Made by a program: the position numbers and the translations under genes. Shown in pieces: positions 36,522-48,610 of a stretch of 64,000 bases of DNA (positions are counted from its first letter, which is position 1; every line of letters starts with the position of its first letter). Below the pieces are notes generated by a model. It had not been told where the DNA came from, made no database searches, and worked only from the letters and a program-made list of their open reading frames with translations. Origin of the DNA: Isoetes taiwanensis (lineage: Eukaryota; Streptophyta; Lycopodiopsida; Isoetales; Isoetaceae); assembly GCA_021234155.1 (NCBI GenBank), contig JAJEKV010000017.1, positions 11,479,525-11,543,524 of the forward strand. Direction: 5' to 3'.

Positions 36522-38839
36522 AGGTCAACCACAAGAAACCAACTTGAGTTTACACCCAAATTGGGGTTAGAACCTCCAGATCACTTAAGGTGATCAGTCT
36601 ATGCAAGATAAATCTAAAGAGAAGTCCAAAAAACCATGGAATCGCCATGGCGATTTATATGAGCAAGAAAAAGGTTGCAGAGATATTGCAGAGATATGGA
36701 TGTGCTCACCAAAATCGCTACAGCGATTATTTTGAGCATAAATATGCTTTTTTTTTAAAGGCTGCATATTTGTATTGGCAATTAATATTAGCAAAAATAA
36801 GCAAGTTAATTTGCCTTTAGAGTGCCTAATATGTTCTCCATTTTAGTTTCAATAGATCGCAGTGGCGATCTTTGCGAGCCCACCATGTATAAAATTTGTC
36901 ACAATTGTTATACCATGTTTTATAAAATGGCTTTAAAAAATTTGTATATTGGTCTTTAATGATAAAAAAGAACGCTATGGCGATTTGTCCAACCATTTGT
37001 GCATGTTTTTTCTTGATTAATGGGGTCCGCATGGACGACTTTTAGCGATTTATATGGGCACTGCAACCTATTTCAAGTCAAACGAGAATTCCAAATTTCT
37101 CTAATTAATGAATTCTTGCATATAATCCCCAGCTCTATGTCTTGGGCACAGGATCAAGTCGAACTCCAAGTCAGGTAATTCAACTAAAATATTAGAAATT
37201 CATGAATAATCTGGCAAATGAAAGGCAAATTCAAGCTTGAGTTATCGAAACCGGTCCTTCTTCAAAGAATCTCGATCAGTGTCTCACCCAAAAGCCCTCG
37301 AAAAACTCTGAGCAGTGTTTCTCCTTTTCAAAATCCCCTGTTCCGGCCCATTCTTGACAAATTCGGGCTAAATCTTGTCTTTTTTGCTTAATAAATAGTT
37401 CTTGATGTAATATGGGTTGATCCGAGAGTGTTTTAGCATGATTGAGTGGTTTGTTAGGATCAAAACTCCAGATCTTGGCGTGATTGTGATTTAGGGTTCT
37501 TGGCAGAAAAGCTCGAAATATCCCACAGGAATTTTCAAGAAAGTTGGCCTGGGTTTATAAAGACGAATCCAGTCAGCATTATTAAATCGACGTGCCATTC
37601 CCACGTGGGATTCGGTCCGTAACCGTCCCACGCGTCTGGGTGTGCCACGTGGCAGGGGATGATTGGTTGGGGAGAATCTAGGCTGGGGGCGGGGGGGAGG
37701 GGTAGATAGGAATTTTTTTTGCTTAATGGAATCATGCACGTTTCCCAAGAAACCCAATATGAAGGTCTATATGAGCCCATTTTTGAAAATTCTTTTTTGC
37801 AAAAAAAGAATCTTTTTTGATGCTTTATATCATGGTGGAATCCCTTTTGCAAAACTAGATTTTTGATTTTTTTGGTTCAAAGAGGGGTATGAAAATGGCG
37901 AGGTGGCAAATAGGCAAGGTGAGTTGGCAAGATGATGCTGACATGGCAAAGAGGGGTGATGAGGTGTCAAACAAGTTGGCAAGGTATATTTTTTCTAGTC
38001 AAAACATATGATGAGATGGAGGTGATGAATGTGACACATGGGTGTGATGTGGAAGTGTTGGTGATGATGTGGCAAGACAACATGTCACCTTTATGATCTT
38101 AAACAATTTGTTATGAAGGATCTTAAAAAAAAAATGGAATTTTCAATGGGGGTGACATGTGTGTGGTGTGACATGGCAATAATGATGATGTGTATGATGA
38201 CTTGGCCATTTTCAAGTGATGACATGGGTCAATTTGATACTAATGCATATAAATTGCATACTTTAGGCAAGTCTTTGACTTTTGTTGCTTCCCTTAGGAA
38301 TTTTGCACTTTCTCTCTCCATTTTGACTTCTAGTGAGAGAATTTGACCCTAGACCATGGATGTGGCCAAATCAAGTGAAATTTTTTGCTTTTACAAGATG
38401 GTGATAGTGTGGTGGCTGTATGAGGCATGAATGATGTATGAAAGAGAAGTTTTGACTAGAAAAAATCCCCTAAGCCAATTTGCTCTAGGAAATGAAAGCT
38501 AGGCATGGAATTTGAGGTCATATGGGTATGTTTTCATGGACAAGGAGATGGAAGGCTTGAGATGAGGATTATAAGAGATAGTCATGCCAAGAACTCAATG
38601 AAAATATCACATACCCTTCCAAACTTCAAAGTTGCCTTGCTTGAATCACCTTTCATAGCATGTTTGTGTGATATTTCATGAATGTCTTCACCCTAGTCTT
38701 CAAGTGTCCACTTCATGATCTGTAGGGATGTGTTCTCTTCAAATCAATAATGCTTGTATTATCTGTGCTCAAATTAATGTATCAGCATGAGTAAATCAAA
38801 ATGTGTCTTGCTCTTCTATGCTGCCATAGCATGGCAGCA
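36499..38839 (-). mobile_element. Minus-oriented LTR facing gag, copy 2
   Basis: 2341 bases from the outer end TGTTGACC (36499) to the TGCTGCC...GGCAGCA hairpin (38819-38839). Its first 138 bases are a close inverted copy of the end of the 5' LTR (35028-35165). Beyond that it follows the LTR at 28070-31806. Three palindromes of form ATCGCNNNNGCGAT lie at 36640-36870. The flanks show no target duplication. Bases 38840-39088 are shared with copy 1 and hold nothing recognisable. Confidence 0.72.
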
Positions 38840-39788
38840 CTTAGATGCTACAATTATGAACAAAATCACCCATATGCCAAATTTGTACCACCAGGATTCT
38901 GCGCATAGTGGATCAGATCTTTTCCGCGGCTTCATGAACTAACATGTTCAATATGCTTACTTTTCTTGTGACATTATAAACATGAAGTACATCCTCGATA
39001 CATGATGATAATATATTGAATGCTATGCTCTCTAACACCTGAGAATGTGCTTCAAGTATTGCTTGACCTACATCTTGCATAGAACATGCTAAAACTAATA
39101 CTTAGATGCTAAATTTATCAACAAAATCACCAACTTGGCAATGCCTTTAACCTGCTTACAGCGGCAAACTGAATTTTATGAATCTAGAATGAAGTCTGAG
39201 GCAATCCATCATGTTGCAGCTAGTTTTGGCAAATGTGGACGGCAATCTCAATGGAGTTTACTACATCTAAAGCTTTATGGTTCTAATAATACGTCAAATA
39301 AAGAGAATATGACATTGAGGGGATGGTTTCGCATTCAAGGGCCCTGTGCATTGTTTTCCTCAGACTAAGTCTTGCATTCTTAAAGAAAAAAATGTAAATG
39401 ACCCAAATATTTGTCAAAACATTGCCATATGCACTATATTAACAAACACTATAGTAGACAGAAACGAATTGCAGATATTCAAATTGTGCTGAAAAGTTAT
39501 GTCTATGTTGCTTTTCCATTATTAAGCTTTTGTCTGTCTGAACTGGGTATTAAAGAGCAAGCATCTCAAACTCATGCTATAATTCCACATCCTTCTTCAT
39601 CTCAGCCATGGATGTAGCTCCATCTATTCATTTCCAAGTTCTGACTACTGGAGACGATGAGAAAACTAGCAAGAACCATAAAATCTAAGAAGTTCTGGAT
39701 TTACCTGGTTCTGAATGATGAATAATAGTAGGGTTTTGTAGCTCTGCAGAGATGCGATGGGATTTAACGCTTCATCCTTAGCTCTTAT

Positions 39789-40003
39789 TTGTCGGACTTG
39801 GTTGGACCACCTCCAATCAGATCTTTAGTTTTCGCATCCTTCTTCATCTCAGCAAACAAAATTTGTTGCATGGCCATGTGTTTCTGCATTCCGATAATGC
39901 CTCTTTCAAGGGAATACCCTAAAATTCCCAGCTCAAGACTTTCTTGCACAGAAGAAGGCCCACAAATATAAGTATAAATCAATATTAAAATACAGGGGTG
40001 CAA
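39789..40003 (-). other. Possible terminal exon, minus strand
   Basis: The stretch ending ILFAEMKKDAKTKDLIGGG then PTKSDK and a stop reads like the charged C-terminus of a real protein. It is preceded on the minus strand by a pyrimidine-rich run ending tctgtgcaag, a possible acceptor. No upstream exon was found and the family is not recognised. Confidence 0.22.
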
Positions 40004-41865
40004 ACCATTAATAGATGAGGAAAAATAGTGGCCGAGAAAGGATGCACTCTAGAAATACTATTTAGTACACTCGCACAAACCAAATCATAGCAAAACCACT
40101 TATAAACAAGGTGCTGCGCACGGAGGGTTTCCCTCCATGACCGGAGGGTGAAGTGGCTTAAATCATAGTTCAAAGTCATATTTTGGCATGATTGGATTAC
40201 TTCATATGAATCTGAGTGTGTAGTTATTCTTGGCATTAATTGTTTTTATTCAACGGGCACCGATTCCTGGTGAAGGATGTCCCTTATTTTTAGTGTCCGT
40301 GGTGTCTGGCTCAAATAAGTTGAATTCACTGTCTCCTCTAATAAGTAGCATTTATTGAATAGTCTACAGGAAATGCATCTGCACACACTTGCAACCTACT
40401 CAAATTGTGAATGTTAACTCGTTCAAGGATTGTTATCCCAATTGGAAGCCCAATTGCTTCAATTAGAAGCTAGGGATGCTAAACAAGTGTATAGCGTGCA
40501 AAATAATTTGACAACTTGGTGAAAAGGCGAGAACCTTTAACTTGAAGTTCTACATTGCTAACAACCTTGGGTGCACCTTTCAACTGGCCAAAATCAACAA
40601 CCTTAATTCTTCATTTAAGTGCAAAGGAGCCAAGCGACATTGTCATGAAGAGCCAAAAATGGGAAAACTCGCCAACACAGTTTGGAGGAAGGACCTCCAC
40701 TCTAGGCCCTTACACAATATTAATGTGCTTTATGTTTATAAGTTAGATGCAATGGGTCGTTTAGCAAACAAAATAAAAAAATTATTTAGATTCTTGATGC
40801 TCATTCATCTTACATGTAGATATCGTATATGCTAGTAACATCACGCATAGTTGCATATTCTAACCTTCAGGCACAATTAGTGAACCACGTGCAACAAAAA
40901 ATCTACTGAAAAGCCCTATAGACTATTAGGTACCATTGAAGTTTAGTGCATATCAACCCAAAATGCAAGAATATGTTATGGTTGCACATCATCTATAGAC
41001 TAGAAAACTTCATATCAGAAATAATAGAAGTCATCCATTCTCATCATAGTGGATATGGTCAATATTCACAAAAGAGAAATGGGAGGGGAGGATAGTTAAG
41101 AAGCTACAAAGAGGAGAGAGGCCGCATACACGGAGCTTAAAGAAGCATGTCATGCCGCAGAGGTTTCAAAGGAAGCAGTCATCCAGACAAATGAATCGAC
41201 CATCGTTGCAAGAACCACCGAAGATAGTTAGCACCGCATTCAAAATTCCCATCCCGCAAGGGAAGCCGGAAGCGGGAAGGGAACGCCGCATGTGACATTA
41301 CATGCGGCATTCATCACAGTTTCCAACCCCATCTCAAATTCTAAAAAAAGGACAAAAAAAATTTAATTCGCGTATATTTGCAAAAGCATGGTATTTGTCT
41401 ATGTTCTTAACAAATATTGGAGTCTAGTCATCAACATTCAACTTTAGCAAACTTATTTATAATTTTGGTAGTATTGGAGTCTGAGAGCCCATTATTTGTA
41501 GAGTTATAGATAATGTGCTTCAAAGTCTGGAATTGCATTTGTGCAAACACTAAATGATAAGGATCCTAGCGCTTAAAGCTGAGATATGGCCAAGGCATAC
41601 AATTTATAACCAAACCACGCTAAACCAATACAATTAGTTAAATGGTGGCTCAAAGGAAGTAGGAGATGTTTTATTTACAAATATAAAGATCCCAGTCCTT
41701 AAACCTGAGATTCCCAAGGCACATAATTCAGAACCAAAGCATGCTAAACCAGTGCAGTTACTTAAATGGTGCACCAAATAAAAGTAAGACGTTTTATTTA
41801 TAAAGACTGTTATTTACATAATTCCATTAAACAAAACTGGTAGTATCATTAGCAGCAACTTGTTT

Positions 41866-41997
41866 GCAGATCAAGAAAGATGAGAGACTTGTCTTCTATG
41901 GTAGACCTAGGCAAAGCTTAGTCACAGTTTTGCAGTTCAAGAAAGATGAGAGACTTGTCTTCTATGGTAGACCTAGGCAAAGCTTAGTCACAGTTTT
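41866..41997. repeat. 66-bp tandem repeat, two units
   Basis: The unit around caagaaagatgagagacttg is repeated exactly once at a 66-base period. Because 66 is a multiple of three, a plus-strand frame (41864-42127) repeats 22 residues (KKDERLVFYGRPRQ...) twice. The frame is otherwise unremarkable. Confidence 0.9.
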
Positions 41998-43972
41998 GCG
42001 ATGCAACTATGGTATGTCTCAAATTTACTGTGATTGGGTAGCCTTCCTAGAAATTTGGATACACTGTGATTGTAGCCAAAAGATGCTAACTTACAGCATC
42101 AACACCTTTGCAATAATCCACGCATAATACCATCTCCAATTTTGCATCATCAAAATGCCTCTGAAAGGAAAAGCTACAAACTAGTGATTTTATGTGTTAA
42201 CACGATGGGAACTTAACAATAACCAAAAAGCTCATTTCTACACTTAGCACCAACCAGTCTCTGCTTTTCGTTGCTCTTTAGAGATGTGGATACTACGACA
42301 AACCAAGCATATGTGCCATTATTGCATTAGAAAACTTATCCTTCACAAATTTGCAAAACAAATCTGGCAGCCAAAGAGGCATGGTGCTGCAACAAGCCAC
42401 CATGTTGCAGCTACTTCACAAACTTTGAAATCATATTTTCATATCTTGAGAGGGAACTCTAGCATATAAAATAGAAAAACTAGCATATACCTCGTAGTGT
42501 TTCAACGAATCAGAACTTGAAAAATGTCCAGAAAATGAACAAACTAAATGGAAACAAAAATGGCTGGAGCTTTGTTTCCAAATTTTTTCCTCATGTACCA
42601 AACAAATGGTTTTGAACGTAAGAAATGCTGGCATATATGTTTACATTAATTCATCTAATCTCAGAAAATGGATGCAAATGGATGCAGATAACTTTGTCAG
42701 GCCTTCAACACACGTTTCAAACTAAACCACGTGGCTAAGAACATTACTTGTGTGATTCACTAGATTCCACTATAGCCGACAGTTGAAATTCAGAAGCCTG
42801 CTTAATGGATCCAAGATGTTGATAAGAAAAAAAGGCCAACGCCTGGGTTAATGGTGAACCTGCCATTTCCATCGCAAGAGTTCGAATATGAATGGTGCCT
42901 TGCTGGCCAGTACACATTCAATAGCTTGTTGCAAATCGAAACATCAATTGAATAAGAACAAAATCTAAGCAGATCTGTTTTTCTTATCTGCTTGAACAGA
43001 TCGCTATTGCATGTTCTGCCTGGTCACGAAAACAGGACAGATAATATCAATTGAGTTTGTTATGGCCTCAGAGTGTATACACGCAAAGAGTCCTTATCTG
43101 TTAAGGACAAATGCATAGAACGCATAGTCATTTATACATGTGCATAATGTGTTCAGCATCATTACTCTGTGTATTTAAAGTTCATTGCTACCTGCTCTCA
43201 ACAAAAAACTTCTGCAGGACAGATCTGAGGCACAAAAAATATGGGATTGTGCCGTTGCATAGAAAGAAATAGACCAAATTGGACCAGTCGACAGCCATAT
43301 GGATGGGTAGAAAGGTAACCTTCATAGAACGCAAATACTATAAACTAAATCCTGCCCGGAGGCACACGTTCAATGTTTTTTTGAATGATCGTTCTCTATC
43401 CAGTTTAGTTTCCATCAACTCTTTTTAAAGGCCGGCCTTCTCACTCAACGCTTTTTGAAAGCATGTTCTGTTAGCAAGATCATCCAAGCTTGTTAAAGCT
43501 CAATTTCTTCTTCTTTTTTAATATTTTCGTTACTCTATGCACATAAATACCTCTGTCAACCATATACAGAAGCAAAGAAGTGGAGTCTTACCAAGCATGG
43601 CAGTGGCACAAAAGACCCATCTTTGGGGTCTGCAGCTGCATCAAAGTTGCAGGATATCATCGAAATGGATGCCACGTTTTATCCAAAGGCATAATAATGA
43701 ATCAATAGCTTAAGATCTTGCAAGGGGCTGCTGCACCAAGAATAAACGCAGATCTACATAACACAATGCAAGAAAGCTAGATATATAAAGTATGTAGGCA
43801 CAATTGCAGATATGACGTTCCCGCTTATGCATGCCAGATCTCGTCATTCACGTTCGAACAGTGCTCAGAGCTAAGGGAGGCAGTATAGATGGTGTTTAAT
43901 GCAAGTAACAAAGACACAGAATATGACATATACAATGGGTAAACCTCTTCCAAAGGAGAAACAATCAAGTTC

Positions 43973-44132
43973 CTTGGCAACATGAGATCCAAGAAAAACA
44001 AAAGGGAACAGTTACATAAATACTGAAGGGGTGTATAGATTGCATCATTCATGGTTTAGATTATTTGCAATGTATTTAACGGATGTCAACCGTGTACATT
44101 TTCTCACATGTGAATGTAAAAAGTGTATTCTT
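43973..44132. repeat. 160-bp direct repeat, copy 1
   Basis: Matches 44175-44334 with about two mismatches (gcatcattcatgg versus gcatcattcgtgg, ggatgtc versus ggatgcc). The copies lie 202 bases apart, with 42 bases between them. Confidence 0.93.
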
Positions 44133-44174
44133 CACTCACAGAATATCTCCATTTGCTAGCAGGTCAGAAAGACT

Positions 44175-44334
44175 CTTGGCAACATGAGATCCAAGAAAAA
44201 CAAAAGGGAACAGTTACATAAATACTGAAGGGGTGTATAGATTGCATCATTCGTGGTTTAGATTATTTGCAATGTATTTAACGGATGCCAACCGTGTACA
44301 TTTTCTCACATGTGAATGTAAAAAGTGTATTCTT
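44175..44334. repeat. 160-bp direct repeat, copy 2, ending at the integrase break
   Basis: The second copy ends exactly where the minus-strand integrase coding begins (gtattctt then ggaatacc). The duplicated sequence therefore belongs to whatever replaced the 3' part of the gypsy element. Confidence 0.93.
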
Positions 44335-44640
44335 GGAATACCAAATCTGGAGCAAACAAATTCATGTAAGAATCTTGCAGTGGTGAGGGCATTGGCTTGC
44401 CTCAAAGGTATGGCCTCTGCCCATTTAGTAAAATAGTCTGTAGCCACAATAATATGATGATGTTGACCTGTAGAAGAAGGATTAATAGGACCAATATAAT
44501 CTAACCCCCAAATTTGAAAAGGTCCTGGGGATATGATAGGATTCAGGGCAGCTGGTAATAAAATCCTTTTGCTAAAAATCTGACACTTATGGCAAGTCTT
44601 TATGATCTCATAGCAATCTTTAAAAACAGTAGGCCAATAA
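44335..44640 (-). pseudogene. int: integrase, truncated in the catalytic core
   Basis: After the frameshift, the CHKC half of the zinc-binding motif (CHKCQIF) and the first catalytic region (ATDYFTKWAEAIPLR) are readable. Coding stops at FGIPR, where 44334 joins the unrelated 160-bp repeat. The second aspartate, the glutamate, the C-terminal domain and the 3' LTR are missing, so this copy cannot integrate. Confidence 0.88.
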
Positions 44641-45352
44641 TACCAGACCTAAGGATCTTTTTGGCAGTGGTATCCCTAGCAAAATGTCCCCCACAGATAC
44701 CTTTATGCATCTCCCTAATAATTAAAGCAGATTCATCTTCACTCACACATCTCAGCAAAATCCCATCTCTATTAATTTTGCACAGAACATTATCTATCAG
44801 CTTGAATTGTCTGCACTTGTCCTTGAGTCCCCTTCTTTGATTTGAAGTGAGATTTGGGGAGATGATCCCATGTTGTAAAAAATCCCTAATGGGTTGCTGC
44901 CATCCTCCTTTGACTTGATCTTCCTGAGTTTCCTCTAAGTGTGCTACTGCAAGTGAGGTGTCAGTAGTATTCAATTCATCTTCATGATCAAAAAATATAT
45001 AAGGCAAGTAGAGGCTAGGATTTCGTGTCAAGTGCAACTCTTTTACAGAGATATCATAACTTTGCAACTTACAAGCCCACCTCTGAATTTTTGGTTTATT
45101 AGTTGCTTTACCAAATAGCAATCCCATTGGATTTTGCTTCATATGAACTTGAACTTGGCTTTTCAGAAGTAGGTGCCCTTGCCTATTGATGAGGAACATG
45201 AGAGCAGCAGCACTTTTTTCCATTCTGGTATATCTTTCTTCAAGGGCAGACCATTGTTTGCTTGCAAAAACTATGGTGTGTTTATCCTGCAAAATGGCTA
45301 AACCTATAGCCTTTTTAGTAACAGTGATATAAACTTCAAATGGCAGGCTCAA
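44600..45352 (-). pseudogene. pol: pol continuation: gypsy RNase H and integrase zinc-binding region
   Basis: Same frame as the preceding segment, separated only by the stop near 45365. It holds the RNase H attached to RT (LSLPFEVYITVTKKAIG, then FASKQWSALEERYTRMEK) and the start of integrase (REMHKGICGGHFARDTTAKK, a zinc-binding HH-type segment). Near 44640 a one-base shift moves the rest of integrase to another frame. Confidence 0.88.
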
Positions 45353-45364
45353 ATCTGGTTTTTT

Positions 45365-48300
45365 TTAAAGAGTAGCTTCACATATGGATAGAATAAGAAA
45401 GTCAAAAGCTTCTTGGCATTCTGAAGTCCATGTGATAGGTATGTGCTTGCTTTCAGATTTAGAAAATTTCCCTATCCTGGTCAACCTAGAGATGGGACTT
45501 AAGATATGAGCAAAATTTGGAATATACATCCTAAGGAAACTTGTCATACCAATAAAACTCTTAACCTGCTTCAAATTCTTGGGAGGTACTAATTTTTTGA
45601 GAGCTTCAATTTTATCTTGAGCAACTTGAATACCTTGGCTGGATACTTCATGTCCCAAGAGTTGTCCTTTGGATGCAAAAAAGATGCATTTTTTTGGATT
45701 TAGATTGACTCCTGAAGTCCTGCATAAAGAGCAGATTTTTGCAAGCAATTCCACATGGTTATTAGAATGAGAACCCAAACAAAGGTCATCTAGATACACT
45801 CTAAATTCTTCAGCAGTCATGGTTTTGAAAATGACATCCATTGCTCTTTGGAAAGTAGTTGGGGCATTCATTAGGCCAAATGACATTCTTTTCATAGCAT
45901 AAGTACCCCAGGGAGTGATAAATGAAGTCTTTGGTTGGTCCTCCTCTTTGATGCTAATCTGGTTGAACCCTGAAAAACCATCCAAAAATGAGTACATGTC
46001 TTTCCCTGCAACAGCATATAGAATTTCCTCCAAAAAGGGCAAAGGATAACAATCTTTTATGGTGGCTTTGTTCAAATCTCGATAATCTATGCAAATTCTC
46101 AAAGCTCCATTCTTTTTTTCCACTGGAACAATGCATGATACCCATTCAGGGTTAATGATTTCTACAATGACACCTGCATCCAACATCTTATGCAATTCAT
46201 CTTTGATTAGATCTAAAAGTGAAGCATTTATTCTTCTTAACTTCTGGAAAACAGGCTTACACCCTTCCTTAATTTTAATTTCAAATTGACATACCTCCTC
46301 TTTGATACCAATAAGCTCAGAATAATCCCAAGCAAACACATCACTTCTCTCTTCAAAGAATTTATTGATCTCTTCCTTGTTTTGTGTGTCAAAAAGATCT
46401 CCCACAAAGAGAGTTCTTTGCTGGCCATGCTTGTTGATTATAACTTCATTGATTGCTTTTTCCTGGGATGCATTTATAACTAGTATGGGACAAAGCTCCT
46501 TAGCCTCATCCTTATCGAGATCTTCCTCTGGTATAGCTCCTTCAGATAAATAAGTCATCAATGTGTCTCTGCACAAAGCATCAGCTTCCCAATTCTGCTC
46601 CCTTGGGATATGAGTAATTTCCCAAGAAGTAAAATGAGCAAGCATTCCCATTATCTGGTTTCTCTGGAGCTCCATATCAGCATTCTTAGCTTGATATTCA
46701 CCATTAACCTGTCTGCAGACTAACTGAGAATCCCCATAGATATGTATAATTGAAATATCCATAACTTTAGCTTCCTGGAGACCTGCAATCAAAGCCTTGT
46801 ATTCTGCTACATTAGAAGTTATTTGGGGAAAAATCCTTCCTACCTTAGCCAAAAGTTTATTGGCAGTATCTTTTAATAGAGCTGCAGATGAAGCTACATT
46901 CAATTTCTTTGATATTCCTCCATCAAACCATAAACAACCCCTTTTGCCACCTTCAGAGGGTAGTGCACACTCTCTAATTAAAGGAATCAAATCAATTTTC
47001 TTTGTGCTAGGGGTTGCTAGACTATAAGATCCTAGGGGTTCTTCTATAAGCATTTCTTTGATAAAATGTACCTCTTCATTAAAGCCATAAGAACCATCCT
47101 GGTTGTAAATTGTGGCCACTTGAGTGCCATTTGAAATGGTGCATCTCCCTTCAGACCAGATTGGCCTAGCATCAACTGTAGCCATCCACCTTCTTCCCAG
47201 CAAGAGATCATATATGTCTGCATCTTCTCCTAAATCTTCAAAAGCAACAACAACAAAATTGGCAGCTACAACAATGCCTTCAGTGTTAACAGGAACCTTG
47301 GTCACAATTCCAACTGGTGCTATTTTAGCATTAGAAAAAGATTTTAACAAAACAGATGACCTTTTATCTACCTCGAGCCCACATTTCTTCATAACATGAT
47401 AAGGCATGATATTTAGAGGTGAGCCTCCATCCAACAGCACATTGGAAAAAGAATAACCTCCTAGAGTAGCTGAGCACATAAATGCACCTGGATCCTCTTC
47501 ATTTTGGGCCAAAATAAGATTAGTGGCATTTGCAACACCTACACAAGCCACTGCTTCACTAAAAGTAGCTTGTTGTAATAACTTTTTCCTATAACCAGTT
47601 GCAATCTTTAACAATGTAAATAGGTCCACACTTACTTTGGAATTTTTTAGTAAAACATCCAACTCATCAAAGTCATGATCTTTCTTACCATATTTTTGTT
47701 GGGGAGGTGGAGCTATTTCTTGAGGGGAGGTTTCCATAACAGGTGGTAGTGGCAGTGCTGACCTCCTAGAATGCTCTGGCACAAACTTGGTAGGCTCAGC
47801 AGGTTTGTAGGAATCTCCCATACTTCTGGTTTGTACCACCATCACTTCTTCAGTCTTTGGCATCTCTGTAGCTTGTACAAACCTTATAGAGCTAGTAGGC
47901 TCTGCAAATCTTACATGGGGAGTTGCCTCAGACTTCTTCTCCCTCTCTTGCTTGGCAAAATATTCTTTAACAGTGCATCTAAGGTCAGTATGGCCAATCT
48001 CATTGCAAAAAGCACAGACTGGACATTCTCTACCAAAGTGACCTTTCTTTTTACATTTAGGACATATTTGCCAATAACAAATGTCAGCTGGATGTGAAGT
48101 TCTATTGTAATGGATACATTCAGGGTAAGTTCTACCTGCCCTGCTTGCCTTGAGCTCCACAAGTTGTTTGGTCACTTCTGCTAAAGCTTCAGTTACCTTT
48201 CTCAAGTCTGCTTTGACTTCTAAAATCTGAGAATCGGCTTCTTCTTTTTTCTTTTCTTTATGCACAGCATAAATAGGAACAGAGTGGTGAGATTCATAAG

Positions 48301-48580
48301 GGCCATCAGTGGCATCAGGGTAAAAAGGATCATGATGAAAGCTATGGTGTTTTTCTGGTAGGATAGAAAACATTTTGGTCAATTCAGTAGTCTTGGCAAA
48401 AACTTTGTAGATGGAATCAAAACCTTCTGCAGCTTGAATCTTGATAAGCTTTCTGTGAATTTTTGATCTAGAAGATAAACCCTTAATAAAGGAGGACACC
48501 AAAAAGAGTGTGGGAATAGTGACTTGAACTTTCTGGCATCTATTCATGAAGGTACTGAATCTTTCCTTGTACTGGCTCAC
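45365..48580 (-). pseudogene. gag-pol: gag-pol polyprotein, central part (gag C-terminus, protease, extra RNase H, reverse transcriptase)
   Basis: 1071 codons, in frame with the gag start at 49015. In order: end of the gag core (1-80); two zinc knuckles (C173-C176-H181-C186 and C189-C192-H197-C202); aspartic protease with DGGS at 384-387 and LLGRRWM at 459-465; an additional RNase H of the D-E-D-D type (WFDGG at 551-555, E593, D617, D667); reverse transcriptase (about 770-970) with YLDD at 929-932; then the lead-in to the usual RNase H. Gag and pol share one frame, as in many plant gypsy elements. The frame ends at a TAA near 45365 beside a run of A, after which the same frame resumes. Confidence 0.95.
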
Positions 48581-48610
48581 ACTTTCACCTGCATAAATGG
48601 AGAAATTTTG

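Larger units (their letters stand above)
28358..39088. repeat. 10.7 kb duplicated block, copy 2
   Basis: This is the second copy of the block seen at 1-10688, in the same orientation. Here the left end continues outward without a break into the rest of an LTR that starts at 28070. Copy 1 is therefore probably also longer than what the window shows. Reading frames are better preserved here than in copy 1, so I use this copy as the reference for the nested elements. Confidence 0.93.
39089..43972. other. Unassigned region, no confident gene
   Basis: The sequence lacks LTR modules and long repeats and so may be low-copy. I see only short frames. Two read somewhat like exons: 39135-39368 on the plus strand and 39789-40003 on the minus strand. 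A 66-bp tandem repeat lies at 41866-41997 and a 9-bp perfect stem at 41285-41308. Nothing more can be supported. Confidence 0.45.

Noticed and set aside
28070-38839. Treating the minus LTRs at 28070-31806 and 36499-38839 as the two LTRs of one element
   Set aside because: Their outer ends belong to different hairpin types, no target duplication matches, and the primer site and gag between them have the opposite orientation.
40542-40835. 97-codon frame resembling an exon
   Set aside because: No domain recognised, no convincing splice sites, and an overlapping frame of similar length is equally open.
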